Origin: Rhipidocladum racemiflorum | Taxonomy: Eukaryota > Streptophyta > Magnoliopsida > Poales > Poaceae | Assembly (NCBI GenBank): GCA_036346355.1 | Contig: CM070585.1 | Coordinates: 1,317,001-1,381,000 of the forward strand | Reading direction: 5' to 3' | DNA length: 64,000 nt | Shown: positions 31,512-44,100 of the stretch, piece after piece | Position numbering within the stretch: the stretch's first letter is position 1 | Layout of the letters: the number at the start of each line of letters is the position of its first letter | Notes under the pieces: model-generated | Seen by the model: only the letters and a program-made list of their open reading frames with translations | The model's database searches: none | Told to the model about the DNA's origin: nothing | Translations under genes and position numbers: made by a program

Positions 31512-33670
31512 TTACTTTGTTTTGTTGGTGCACCACAGATCATCAGCTATGAACTGCATCCATGAATTATCTTTGTCATTTTCGTTTGCACCTGAGGACT
31601 GTCCAGCGTCCCCGGAGTTTGTAACTTGTTCTTGATTTGCGTTAGCCTGTGATGAGCTGCACTCCCCTTGCTTCTCAAATTCACCGAATGCCGCATTTTT
31701 CTTGAAAACCCGACATAGTGCATATGAGTCCTGTAAAAGAACAATAAAAATTATCAGTAGAACTTCGTTTCCCTTTTTCCTTCAGAGTTCAGATGGGACC
31801 TCTCTCTATGTTGGGCGTATCATGGATTCATGGGAAGGTTTCAACTTTCAAGTTCAACAATGTGGATGAGGAATTAATGTCATGCCAAATTGAATTGAAG
31901 TAAGGTGCTTCTTAAGCTTTCTGCTCCCTTTATAGAGCAATATACAACTGTATACTTAAAAAATTGTGTAGATCGGGCTTCTCCATTCTGTTGGAAACTT
32001 TTGCTGAGGTACATGTGCTATGTGTTCAAACTACATTTGATGTTTATTACGGGTCTACATAGACGTTGGAGTAGATCTCCAGATAATTCAGCATAAAGTA
32101 CAGCAGGAAATTACATGCAAATTCAAAGTTGAAATCCTGCTGCCATCGAAGAATTCTCTTAGAATATGAGCAATCATCCATACTGTTGAACAGTTTTACT
32201 ATGGTAATTGGTATTTTAAAATTGGACTAATTTGAAACCGAATGAGGTTGTCGTGAATGATATTCGTTGAACCGCTGTTTTGTTCATAGAAACGTCAACT
32301 AATTCACTGTCTTTGAACAAAACTGATGTACATTTCAGAGTGGATAGCTTTACAATATAGCTAGCAACTGTTGTTTGTAATATGATCTAATCTACAATAA
32401 ACATGGGATCAGGCGATCAACAATTATATTCAGTTCTGGTTTTATTTTCTTTTACTACTAAGTAAAGTAGGCGTGGGGCAGGCAGAATAAAGTGTAAAGC
32501 CACCCACACGTCACTGGGTCACACTGAAGGATGTCTAAGCTTTAAGGTAGCATCAACATGCAACTGACCTAGATTATATGTACTCTGCATCATGAGGTGA
32601 TGACGGCCCCTAACCCGTGTACAATCATGTCGGTAGTATAATTTTATATCATCAACCAGGAATTGGATGTTACATTTTGTCTTATCAAGAGCACCCAAAA
32701 AAATGTAGCATGTGTGCGACCCCATTAGAGAACTGAGAAAAACTTCTGCTGTACTTTGTATAGTAGCTATGGTCCATGGAAGCAAGGAATACTTTATGGC
32801 TGTGCCACCGATGGATATGGGGGGAAAATAGGAATAGCCCTAACTTTTCATGCACTCCATGTATAAACAACATAGGTTCCCTCAACTAACAATGCCCTAA
32901 TATTTTCCTCTATATGTTTTACAATCAATTTCTTTAGCAAAACACATCTCTAAATCTTGCATAGTCTAGGATATGATTACTACAGCATAACATGAATAGA
33001 ACACAAACACTATTATCTGAGAAGATTGGGCTAGGTTTTAGATACTCTCAAATGCTGCCTGAGCTCACTAAATGCAACAGAAACAACTTACAATGATTTA
33101 ACTGATACTGATACTTAAGAGGGTGAAAGAGTAACCTGAATCCCCATGGTGTTCTCGCATTCGCTTTCCTCGATGCGGTACTCATGCATCACCCAGCAGG
33201 TCCTGATCCCTTGAGGAGCTCGACCTTTGTAGTAGACTAATGTCTTCTTCATACCAATTGACCTGTTTTGATAGTTGATCCGCCGATCTTTGCCAGTTGA
33301 TTTCCAGTATCCACCTCGGGTTGCTCGGTTTGTGCGGCATCCATTTGGATACTTCCTATCCCTTGGCCCAAAGAAGTACCACTCAGGGTCTCTACTAGGC
33401 AGAAATGATCTCTCTTTCAAAACAAATTAAGAACATATCTCAAGTTGAATCAGGAGTGATGAGGGGATGAGATCTCTGGATAAGCAATGCAATGGACTTA
33501 ACTTTCAACTCACCTGCCAACTCCCAAGGCTCACATTTGTAGAGATCTACTTCTGGGATTATGTCGAGCTCGATGCTGCGGCCATGGACCTTCCTCTTGA
33601 GGTAATAGTTCACAAGCTCCTCATCAGTTGGATGGAACCTAAAGCCTGGTGGGAGACCAGCCGGCGCCAT
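31512..33670 (-). CDS. NAC domain transcription factor (tandem copy A)
   Basis: Exons 33670-33514, 33413-33136 and 31730-31512; 217 residues plus stop, in frame. NAC proteins are plant-specific nuclear DNA-binding factors. All five subdomains are visible: A LPPGFRFHPTDEELVNYYL; B ELDIIPEVDLYKCEPWELA; C WYFFGPRDRKYPNG..RTNRAT..GYWKSTGKDR; D GMKKTLVYYKGRAPQGIR..WVMHEYR; E YALCRVFKK. Intron positions (after WELA-G; before the D-Y-ALC exon) are those of the family. The acidic C-terminal tail is short (~60 residues) and ends in DNSWMQFIADDLWC, shared with copy B. The tail has no transmembrane segment. Third-position use is much more AT-rich than in copy B. Similar to the NAC020/045/057/086 group by memory; the subgroup is not certain. 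Confidence 0.95.
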
Positions 33671-35985
33671 GACCTCCCAGCTCTCCGCTTCCTTTCTTGC
33701 TGATCTCTGTCTTTCCCCTTTTGTCTTTCCCTTCCGCCTCCGGCTACTGTGCTCTTTAGCCCCTCCGTGAAATGATTCAAAGCCTGCCCTACAAGTAGCT
33801 GTTTTTCTTTTCAAGATTCTCACACAAGCTCTGGACTTCTTACAGCACCGCAGGATCTTCTTTCTTTTCTTTTAACGAAACCAACTTTTGTAGTGTTCAT
33901 TCTGGATAACAAACTTTTATGATCCTCAATGCTTGTAGATTTGTGGAGGGCTGTGTTAGAATGAGAAAGTTGTCACGACGTTGCCCGCTTGGGCTTGCGT
34001 TGGATTATGTTCTTTTGATCACTGAACTTGTTTTTGTGTCTCACAAGTCTCTTCGAAGTGTCATAGGGAAGAAGAGGACTAAAGCAAGGTTTAGTATCCG
34101 TGGCCAGATGTCTCTTGTGTCTTGGGATCGGCGTTGTAAAACAGAAAGTTTAGGAAGGGCAAAAGAGAAGGAAAGGTTCATGTAGCCATGAGGCCCTCTC
34201 TAGTGTCAATGAGCTTGCATTGCTAGCTATTTAGCCATCTAGATCAGACAAATTTAGCTTTAGATTCTGATAAAGGAGTAATTGAGAGCTATGGATCATC
34301 ACTTTTCTAGTCTAACATATATACGCTTCCAGAAGCATAAACTTGATTATCTTCCGTAGAAAGCTCCTTATGTTTAGTAATAAACATAAATGGATAGCAA
34401 TGATCAATCTGGATCCTTTCTTTCTTTAATGGAAGACAATTAATCAATAAGGTCCATCTTAAAATCTCAATTCAAGAAAGATTTTATGTGCACTACAACC
34501 TTAGCAGGGGATAAATACGCTGTTCAACACTTTGTAGCTTGTTCTTTTCCCCTTAACTTCTCCAACACTACAATGACAACGAGGCATGTAAAGAGGTCTG
34601 CAAGTAGTCGATCTCACCTAATTCTACAGGAAAAGAAGGGCATTTCCTTCAGATGCATGTGGTCTAAAGCAAATTCCGTTGCTAAATATATATTTGCAAA
34701 TTACTTTGTGGTTGATATGCCTGTCGCAACGGTGAAATGGTTCAAAGGTGCTGCTATTGACCTGCTGGGGCAGTCTGAAGACTGAACAACGTAGAGGCAA
34801 CACTCTTGCAGCCAAGCTTCACAATGAAGATGCGTATATGGTAAACTGCTGAACGTTAGTTTTGCATTCTCCGATACCAGTGAAAAGATCCAAGATGGTA
34901 CCACATTACTGTTTTTGCCGAAATTTACATAAAAGCGTTCTTCACTGTGTGGTTAAAGAAAATTTGGGCAGTGCTTCTATGCTTTTCCTTCGGATACAAG
35001 TTACACAAATCTTAAAACAAACGAAGAGGTAACTAATCACCATCTACTTCTAAGGGTAATAATTTGTCGCGGACAGTGTGCGTGAAAAATGCAGTCCTAG
35101 ACTTACAAGGCCTCCGAGGGTACAGAGGTGCTCTGGGCTCATATTTATTGACTTGGAATGGATTCTGATTGACATTCTAGGGCTAATGCTAGCAGCATGT
35201 GGTAACATGATCTGATCTTGCTTCTGGCATAGTATGCCTTCAACCCTTTGTGAACAAAGCTTCCTCAGCAGTAATGCCTTGCAACTCAAGCATGTATGGA
35301 ACGTATGGTATAGGGCTTTTCCATATTTGCAGGATATAGCTCTTTACATGTGATATTATTAATATCCAATCTTGATGCAACAAGTAAGGTTTTTCAGCTT
35401 TGCGGATATGTTTGTGACGGCAAAAAGGTTCCTTCTAAGATGTATATTTGATGAACTATGAAATACGAAAGAATGTGTTTGGCAATCCTCCAACTTAATT
35501 CTTCAGTGGAGTTCTATCTGTATATATGATTAGCATCTTCTTCAGACGAATATATCTGCAAACAGTGTACTGTGATAAATTGGCTGTATTTGGTTCTAAT
35601 GAACATACCACTTAACATGTTCTATGGAAACCCTAACAACATATATAGTGAGGAATCTGCTTCTTGATATATATCAATATATATACCACAAGTGATACTT
35701 GAGTTGCATTGTGTTTAATTTCAAAGTATTTTCATTTTATTGATTGGCAGATGCATGTACTTAGACAATCAGAAGCAGGGTTGCCGGATTTGGAGCAGAT
35801 TGACTCAAATTGAGCAGGCATGTACAATAGTTGTAATTTTGTTCAATTTCATTGATATATAGGCACAAAACACCTATGCAATGGCATAGCTTCACTTTAT
35901 TTTCTCACAATTTGAAGACCAAGAACAACATGAACGAAAGAAACAAAAAAGAAAATTAAAGAAAAGCATCAAAATGCTGATTGTT

Positions 35986-36021
<36 letters not shown>

Positions 36022-36260
36022 TAAGTATAATCCTCCTTATGAACTCTTTTAACTCCAGGAAGGACTCCAACAACTTTAGGCATTAGTCTTTCAACTCTCA
36101 GCAAAATATACGCTGGAAGTTGAACACCAGAAGGATACCTTATTGCTTGATCTTACACCTTCAACACTCGGTACTTACTAATAGCGAGCTGCATCGATCA
36201 CAAAAGAAAGAAAAATAGTTATTAATTAAGAGAATTTCCATGAACAGAAGCCCCAGCCTC
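33671..36260. other. Intergenic between the two NAC genes
   Basis: Upstream region of copy A and 3' flank of copy B. AT-rich with short unrelated frames; a (TA)n microsatellite lies at about 35990-36019. No further gene or transposon was recognised. Confidence 0.5.
35990..36019. repeat. (TA)n microsatellite
   Basis: About 15 uninterrupted TA repeats, 240 bp beyond the stop codon of NAC copy B. Confidence 0.9.
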
Positions 36261-37998
36261 TCAGCCGGCGAGGGCCACGCAGGAGGTGCTCTCATCGGCG
36301 CCGTCCGTGGTGCTGGAGCACCAGGCGTCATCGGAGATGAACTGCATCCAGGAGTCGTCCTTGTCCGCGTCGTCGTCGGCGCCAGAGGTGGAGCCGACGG
36401 GCACGTCCGGCGACGGGGTCTCGTACTCCTGGCTGCCGCTGGCGAGCAGCTGCTGGCAGGCGCCCTCCAGCTGCGCTATGCTGCACTGCCCTTGCAGCTC
36501 TTCCACCTCGGTGCAGATCGTGTTCTTCTTGAAGACTCGGCATAGCGCGTAAGTGTCCTGATGATCATGAGAATGCGAAGCACATAGAAAATTCAAAGCA
36601 AGGTCTATTTAACATATGATTTCTCAAGTCTTTGGAAAGCTAGCTAATTTATGAACACACTGATGTATGGCTATCTCTGTACATGCATATGATACCTTTC
36701 CCGAAATGTTCGATACACTTTCATCATGTGCAGTCTTTGGCGCTTGGTTGGGTTTGAGCTTGTAAATCAAACACAAGGTCCTCTGCTAGCTAGTATCATA
36801 ATGGTGTTCTAATCTTGTCATCAGAAAAGAGAGAGAAGTGTAGAGAAAGAAGATGGCAAGGAAGAAGAAGGGTGCGAGTATGATGATGGATTCAGCATGG
36901 AATAAAGCAGAAAGCGCGCGACACCAAGAAATAGTTTGCTTTGCTTTGGCCTTTAATGTCTCATGATCTCATGATCAATGCGCACAGCCCAATGCAGATC
37001 ATGTCTGCTCATCTATCTTATAATGATAAAGGAAGGATTAATCCTAGTACAGCAGAGAACAGGTACTGGTGCTAAGACACTACTGCCAGTACTGGACTAC
37101 CAGTACTACCCCGGTACAGACGCAAGAAAGGCATATTTTAACCCTTGGCAGAAGTTTTCTTTACGATCCAAAGGAAGGGACCAAGTTCTCAAAGCCCTAG
37201 TAGTAAGCTTTGCATGCAAGGAGCGATCGAGAGTACAGTCCCATGTAAGAAGATACATGTACGTACGACACATGGGTGCATGCATGTTTAATTCGTGGCA
37301 TGATCACGCGCGGCCATGATCAGTGTAGTGCGTGCTTCAAAATTCAGGGTTGCGTGAGCTAGTATCATATAGCTAGGTAACTATAGCATGCAGGCACCTG
37401 GATGGCCATGGTGTCCTCGCAGTCCTTGTCGTCGAGACGGTACTCGTGCATGACCCAGTCGGTGCGGACGCCCTGCGGCGCGCGGCCGCGGTAGTAGACG
37501 AGCGTCTTCTTCATGCCGATGGGGCGGCCGCCGTGGTGCACGACGCGGCGGTCCTTGCCCGTCGACTTCCAGTACCCCGCCCGCGTCGCCCGGTTCGTCC
37601 GGAACCCGTTCGGGTACTTGCGGTCCCGGGGCCCGAAGAAGTACCACTCCGGGTCACGGCTCGGCAGAAACGACTTCTCTGCACGCAGCATCTCACGCGG
37701 AATTAGCAAGCACACCCATCTTCCCATGTCGATCGATCTCAGTACACCATCGTCGATCGCACATATGCAAGAGCAAGATGCATGCATGCACGCACACGAT
37801 CGACGATCGAATCACACAAGCCAGCGTGCGTGCGTGCGTACCTGCGAGCTCCCATGGCTCGCACTTGTAGAGGTCGACCTCGGGGATGATGTCGAGCTCG
37901 ATCTTGATGCCGTGGATCTTGCGCTTGAGGTAGTAGTTGACGAGCTCCTCGTCCGTGGGGTGGAAACGGAAGCCCGGCGGGAGGCCCACCGGCGCCAT
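36261..37998 (-). CDS. NAC domain transcription factor (tandem copy B)
   Basis: Exons 37998-37842, 37678-37398 and 36557-36261; 244 residues plus stop. The exon 1 length (157 bp) and both intron phases are identical to copy A, and the NAC domain is close to it (ELDIIPEVDLYKCEPWELA; SRDPEWYFFGPRDRKYPNG; GYWKSTGKDRRV; GMKKTLVYY.GRAPQG; YALCRVFKKN). The C-terminal tail is longer, acidic and Ser-rich, and shares DSWMQFISDDAWC with copy A. Coding sequence, especially exon 2, is very GC-rich. TTTATAAG at 38178-38171 is a likely TATA box, about 173 bp upstream of the ATG. Same strand as copy A and 2.6 kb from it, so the two are a tandem duplicate pair. Confidence 0.96.
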
Positions 37999-38170
37999 CA
38001 ATGGAGCAGCAGCTAGCAGCTGGATGAGCTGCAGGCGATCGATGATCCCTTTGCAGCACGGCGTCCTCCTCCGATCGATGACGACGGCTTCGCCTTTGGC
38101 CAAAGACACCTTGCTTCTCCTGCCCCTCTTTGGGCACTGCTGCTGCTGCCTTTACCAGCCACTCGGCCCA

Positions 38171-38178
38171 CTTATAAA
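38171..38178 (-). promoter_or_regulatory. Likely TATA box of NAC copy B
   Basis: TTTATAAG on the minus strand in a GC-rich context, about 173 bp upstream of the start codon. Confidence 0.5.
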
Positions 38179-38638
38179 CTAGGTTTTTCTCGTCGTCGGC
38201 TGGGGTACGTAGTCGACATAGTCATCCCTCCCTCAAGATTTCGATCGATCGGATGGCCACCTTTAGCTCCTCTTTTCCAGATTCCCTCGCCCTCACAAGC
38301 TTAAGCCTAGTTTTCTTTTCTTTTCTTTTTTCTTTTCGAATTAGCTCATAAATTACTGGCATTCGCAAAAAAGAGGACAACAGTTAAACTAAATTAAACT
38401 AAATCCAGTTCTCACGAAGGCGAATGAGTGGGCTACCCACTGACGTGCCTCACCGCTTGAGTTAGCGCTTGGTCTCAGCCTAGCTTTTCCATGGACTCGC
38501 TCTCTCCCCCCAACCCTGGCCCCTGAATTGATAGAAATATATGCGTGACCGGCCTGACCTCCCTACACCCTACTCCGATAAGTATTGGCATCTCTGGCTA
38601 TGTATCATCTGGAATATGAATGCTCTGTTCATGTCTTG
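38179..38638. other. Upstream region of NAC copy B
   Basis: No gene or transposon seen. Contains a TTTTCTTTTC run at about 38312-38336. Confidence 0.4.
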
Positions 38639-38918
38639 TGTTGAAGTATAAGTGAATTGCCCGTCTTTCCTCATCAGCTTAAGCTTTTGGGTGAACTGGC
38701 TGGTGCATGCAACTCAATATGGTATCAGAGCCAAGAGGTCTCGAGTTAAAGACCTGGTTGATGCAATTAAAAATAATAATTGCAGCCCACTTCTATTCCA
38801 CGTCTTAGGCCTGAGGGAGCCTACACGTGAGGGGGAGTGTTGAAGTATAAGTGAATTGCCCGTTTTTCCTCATCAGCTTAAGCTTTTGGGTGAACTGGCT
38901 GGTGCATGCAACTCAATA
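38639..38918 (+). mobile_element. TRIM (terminal-repeat retrotransposon in miniature), 280 bp
   Basis: Two 81-bp direct repeats (38639-38719 and 38838-38918) start TGTTGAAGTATAAG and end CAACTCAATA. They differ at one base (CGTCTTT versus CGTTTTT). Directly after the first is TGGTATCAGAGCC, the primer-binding site for initiator tRNA-Met; directly before the second is the purine tract GTGAGGGGGAG. The 5-bp target duplication TCTTG is perfect (38634-38638, 38919-38923). There is no coding capacity, so it depends on an autonomous copia-like partner. Structurally it belongs with SMART/TRIM elements of plants. Confidence 0.95.
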
Positions 38919-39024
38919 TCTTGGTTCATCGATGATCAACGGTTCTATCTCTGACAGTTAAAGCGCATGTCTATTGTCTTACCATTTGTGCCACGTACGA
39001 TCACTGTTTATGTGTGGATGCTAA

Positions 39025-39264
39025 GAGTGTGTTTGGTTACTTGTACTAAATGATACATGTATGAGTGAGATGTTCAAGAAAAATGTTATTCATGTGTTTA
39101 GTTACTTGAATGGAACCATTCCTTTTTGGATGGTGAGATACAAATTTAAGAAATATTCTCTATAGATGCTGAACTATTCCATTCAACCAAAATAATAGAA
39201 CTAAATGGTACAGGACCATCTCATTCCATTCAACCTCATCCCACCGACCAAACCAAATACACCC
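39025..39264. mobile_element. Tourist-like MITE (GGGTGTG..GGTTAC family), copy 2
   Basis: TIRs GAGTGTGTTTGGTTACTT and the inverse of ACCAAATACACCC, flanked by TAA (39022-39024, 39265-39267). The interior matches the element at 12491-12702. Confidence 0.85.
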
Positions 39265-39876
39265 TAAGTGTGGGAGCCCACCATCCCAAATAAGGGTATT
39301 TTTGGAACGCAGGAATTCAGCAGAATATCAACAAATTATCGCGTCCTAAACGGGTCCAAAAAAGTAGCGGAGGGATATACATGTGTCTATTAAAATTTGG
39401 ACGCTTAAAGTTTATGAACACCAATTTTTTTATTACTAGTAAATAGTAAATGGAAAATCACAAAAGGTGAGATTGTGAGAAAGAAGGCCAGGAGTTACAA
39501 ATCTAAGACGGACGCTGATGTCAGAAGCTGCGTCGACCAAGGCTGGACGCAGAAATGTACCACGACGTCGGCCGAACTGGATGAAGACGTCGACACATGA
39601 CTACTCAATCCTGACTCTACAATCCAAATCTTAGACTCCTATTTATTACCAAAGTGTATGGTCAATTTGAGATTTCTTATTATTATTGTGAGGTACCAAC
39701 ATTTAAACTAAGATAGTATCAAGAAATATCAAAAATCAGTACCTCTATCTTTTAATTTTTTGTTATCTCGTAGGTACTAATTTAATGTAAATTTTGGTAC
39801 ACCCGAAGGGTGCTAAAAAGTCACCATCAATTTATAACCTATAGCGTTATAATCTAAGCCCATCACAATTGATGTG

Positions 39877-39877
<1 letters not shown>
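39265..39877. other. Intergenic, no gene seen
   Basis: AT-rich, with no recognised coding frame. It leads into the (TA)n tract that holds the gypsy element. Confidence 0.45.

Positions 39878-39964
<87 letters not shown>
39878..39964. repeat. (TA)n microsatellite, left side of the gypsy insertion
   Basis: About 43 TA repeats directly abutting the TG of the left LTR. The tract resumes on the other side of the element at 51498, so the retrotransposon landed inside a (TA)n tract. Confidence 0.95.
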
Positions 39965-39968
<4 letters not shown>

Positions 39969-40638
39969 ATGATTAGAGAACATGCCCCGCCGAGCTTACT
40001 TGTTGGTGGAGGGACCAAGCTGTGACCCCTTCTTACGTGAGGGATTACTCGAAGAATGGCTCACCAGATTCCAACGAATGTGGACACGGCTGATTTACCC
40101 TGGTTCGGGCCTCTCGAGAAAGAGATAATAGCCCTACTCCGGCTCGTTTACTCTTGCAATGTGTCCGAGTTTTACGATCTGTGTGTCGCTATCAAGTTGT
40201 TGTTATGTGTCCCCTCACGATGGGGACCCTTTTATAGCTTACAAAGGATCGAACTCCATGACCCACTACCCGCGACGTTTGGACCTCGTCCAAACGCGTG
40301 GCAACCGGTGGATCCTATCTTTCCGCCACGCTCCCACGGGAAACGTAGCAGACCCAGCGGAAGTTACGCTCGGGTGGTTATTCCCACCGACCCGAGACCT
40401 CGTAAGGTCGGCCGATGACCGGCAACCGAGCTTGGACATCTTACCGAGCTCGAGCTCGAATCGATCGAGTACGTGGCATTCTTGGTCCCACCCGAGCCCG
40501 AGCTCGAATCGCCGGAATGCGTGGCCTTCCAAGCTCGATTTAGACAACCCAGGGTAACGACCTCCTGGTGGCTCGGGCGGGAAGCGAGCTTGGTCGTTGG
40601 TGGCATCCGAGGTAATTTATGGAAATTACCCGACCCCA
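39965..40638 (-). repeat. 3' LTR of the gypsy element
   Basis: 674 bp, the partner of 50816-51497. The plus-strand reading starts TGTTATGATT and ends GACCCCA. Immediately beyond it on the element side, the minus strand reads GGGGCTAGGCGTG, a plausible polypurine tract. Confidence 0.9.
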
Positions 40639-41172
40639 CGCCTAGCCCCGAGGTTCAAGTGGGAAAAGGTCTAAGGAAGGCCTTCCCCTTGGGCCTACCG
40701 TTCTCTACGAGCATGTCGGTTTTGCCGCGGCGGACATCTGCCGCGACCAACGAGCTATTAACCTCCTTCGAACGAGCTTGTTCCCCGGCTCGTCGCGCTT
40801 CGAAGCTAATGTATGGGCCCTTCTTGCGGTTCCTTCTCCTAGAAGCCTGAATCGTCCTTCCTGGAACCGTCTCTTCAGGGCAGACGGTTTCGATTTGCGT
40901 GCCCACGTGTCGTTTCCGGATGGCGAACGCCTCAAGCGCCTCTCCGTGCCTCTAGGGCTTCCTCATCTCCTGGAGGAGTTTTTAAACACTCAAGAGAAAA
41001 CCCTTAGACTCACTTGGCCGTATTGCGATCGCTGTGTCTCATACTCCTCTGCTTCGGCGCTCATCATTCTCCTTGATCATCTTCCTCATCCTCATGGCGA
41101 AGTTCGGCGTCAGCAAGCTCGACAGGCGCAGGCTGGAGACCCTCGAGCGGGCGAAGTACCTCGACGCCAGAC

Positions 41173-44100
41173 ATGGAGAGCCCTGGCGACGAAGAGAGCC
41201 CGCAGCCGGAGGAGGGGGAGATCGTCTCCACCGAGCTCTACGCCATAAACGGGCTCCGTACGCCCGAAAGTGAGTTCGTCGAGGCCGTACTCGCCTCCTG
41301 CGAGTGCGAGATCGCTCACCTCCACCCCAACTCTGTTCTCATCATGGCCATCTTTACCCATCTCTGCGAAGGGTTCGTGGGCGTCGAGCCCACTCCCAGT
41401 CTCTTCTTCCACTTCTACACCCTTTCTCGCACCGGCACGCCTTCGCAGGCCGGCTGCCTCTATTTCCGCCTGCGTCCTACCCGACCATACGAGTACCCGA
41501 GCTTCACGCTCAAGGACTCGGTGTCGGGTTGGGCCGACTCATGGTTCTACTTGAGGAAAGCGGAGGGCGGCACGCTTTCCTACTCTGGTGCCAGAGGTCG
41601 CGCCGTCGAGACACCCCGACCGCCCGTGGAGCCCGAGGAGGAGAAGATCCTCATGACGATCAACGAGCTCACGTGCCTGGGGCTGACCGGCCGGGACGTT
41701 ACCCGGGACTACGTCAGGAACCGGATATCGCCCCTTAGGAGGAGGGAGCATCCCTTCTTCAAGGTCGAGGGGTGGCAGGACATCGCCCGGGAATCACGCT
41801 CAGGTATCTTTGTCGCCCTCGATCTTCTTTTCCGAGCGAGGATGCCCCTTCTCACGACCTCTCCCTTGGCCGGTATGCAGCTCGGCAGAGGATCGGGTGG
41901 ATGCGAGGGTGTCCGAGATGTTCGGCACCCGAAGGCAAGGAAATCATCGAGGGCCGCCAGATCCCGAACAACGCCCTTAACCTGGACAGAGGCGGTAAGT
42001 TTCTGATTCGGACTTTTTTCCGAAGCCCTTGTCCGGACAGGCTTCGCCGGGGGCCTCCCGACCTCATTTGAGTCTTTCTCTTTTTCAACAGGAGAAGGTT
42101 GCCCTCGAGGTCGCCGTGTCCCAAACCGGGACCCGGTGGCGGGGCGGTCGTAAGACCAAGGGACAGGCGGGTCGCAAGCGCCGCGCTCGATCTCCGTCGG
42201 CCACGCCGTCCCCGCCCAGGCGCACACGCAGGCGCCCTGGCCCGGACGACCACTCACCCCGCCAACACTTGGAGTATGCGGACCGGCAGGAGGTGAGTGA
42301 ACTGAGATTGTGGATGGACGAGTACACCCGAAACAATCCCGAGCTAATGGCTCGTTTGCGCCAGCTTGCTGCGCGGGCCAAGAAGGAGGCCGCAGCCGCG
42401 GCCGGCCCAAAGGAAGGTTGAGCCGAGGGCGGATCGCGCGCCCTTCAGCGGAGCTTGCGCGGTGAGCTCGAGCCCGGCTCTGGGGACCGCGAGGAGGAGA
42501 AGGACGAGCCGACCCGCCCCTTGGTCCCGAGGTCCCGTGGGTCGCCCGCCACGCCTCAACCGCGCCCACGCCGATCGCCTCCGAGGTCGGCTTGGAGGAG
42601 GTCGACCCTGCGGCCGCCAGGGGCCGACAAGGCGCCAGCGGACATGGCCGCCCTCTGGCCGCGCCCGAAGCTCGCAAGCGGACGCCGCGCAAGGTCGATC
42701 TCTGCTCTCTTCTCGTTTGTCTTTTTCCCCTCGGCACCATTCTAACCCCACATCGTCTATAGTGGGTGTGGCGGTTAGTGCGGAGTTATGGGATTTCAAG
42801 CGATGGTCGACGATATTCTTGACTTCGTGCTAGAGAGAGCTAGCCCGGCCGCCGAGGTCGTCATGGGCGACGGAGCCGAGGTGGGAGCCGAGGTCATGAG
42901 GCCCAGCCCCACTGCCGCCGGTGGCGACGAGGCCGGGGGAGCCGAGGTCAGCGGAGGCCCAGCCCCACGGGCCGGGGTGACGACGCCGAGGTGGGGAGCT
43001 CTGTCAGCGAGCCCCGGATTCGAGGTCGTGTCTCCCGAAGAGGAGGCACGGAGGAAGATCGCGGCCGCCGATGCCCGGGCCGCAGCGGAGGGTATCCCCC
43101 ACATCATAGTCGTGGAGTCTGACGGTGATGAGCAGGACGCTGAGACTCCCCGCGAGGATTCTTCCGTGCAAGGCCGACATCATCGCCGCGACTCTTCTGG
43201 ATATCGCCGAGGTCTCCCCCCGGGTTCATGTCATCACGCCGGGTCCCTGCGCCGGCCCGGCGTCGGGGGACCTTAATCCTGGTGGGGGCTCGTCTGACGA
43301 GGAAGAGCGGCTACCTACCGGTCGGGGAGACAAGCCCGGCTACCGTAGGTGGGCCGGGCAGCCTTCCAGCGGAGGGATCTGCCGGCACCGAGGTCGCTCC
43401 AGCCGAGACCGACCTCCGGCCGTCGACCGGTGCCCCGGTTGATCCCGCACTCGACGCTGCTGCCCAAGGGCGGGATATCTGACCGGTGTCCCCGGTTGCT
43501 CCCATGGCCGTGGGCGCCGCGGTGGAGCCCCGATCGAGGAGGCGAGCCCGGGCGCAACTTCTGCCCGGGAGGAAGAAGAGCGGGAGGTAATCCTTGCTCT
43601 TGAGGCCGTCCCTCTCCAGGAGGCGGAGGCTGTCCCCCAGGGCAAAAGTCCATCGCCTTCGGAGGACGGGGGAGCTCGGGCTCAAGCCTCCGAGCCCGAT
43701 CAAGGAGAAGGGACTAAGGCGGGGGATCCCTTACCTGCCCAGAGCGAGGTGGAGGACCCCGCCGAGTTGTTCCATCAGGGGCTGGAGACCCGACTTTTTT
43801 GGGTAAGTACTCCTGACTTATGTACTTTTACCGAGAGCTTCGATTACGACCTGAAAACGCCTTGTTGCGCAGTCTTGGAGTCCACCATGAAGGACTTCCA
43901 TGCCGCGACTGCGTCGCGTGGTTGTTGCGAAGTACCAAGCCGAGCAGGACGCCAAGATTGCGGAGCTCGAGCGCCGGGTTGCCGAGCTGACATCTTCCGA
44001 GGCCGAGATCCGGCGGAAGGTGGAGGAGTCCGTGCGCGAGCTCCAGGAGCGCCTCGACCGGAGCGAGCAGGCAAGGTCGGGCCTTGAAGCCACGGTGGCG

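Noticed and set aside
32519..32885. Minus-strand frames between NAC A exons 2 and 3
   Set aside because: They fall in the NAC A second intron and show no protein similarity.
38652..38843. 63-codon ORF in the TRIM
   Set aside because: It crosses the LTR, primer-binding site and purine tract, so it is not a gene.
40056..40557. Protein-coding frames in the LTRs
   Set aside because: Both LTR copies have them but with different frameshifts, and they oppose the element's direction; not maintained as proteins.
41709..42740. 343-codon minus-strand frame in the gypsy element
   Set aside because: It lies opposite the conserved antisense ORF, is Arg/Pro-rich and has no gypsy domain; it is a shadow of GC-rich coding DNA.
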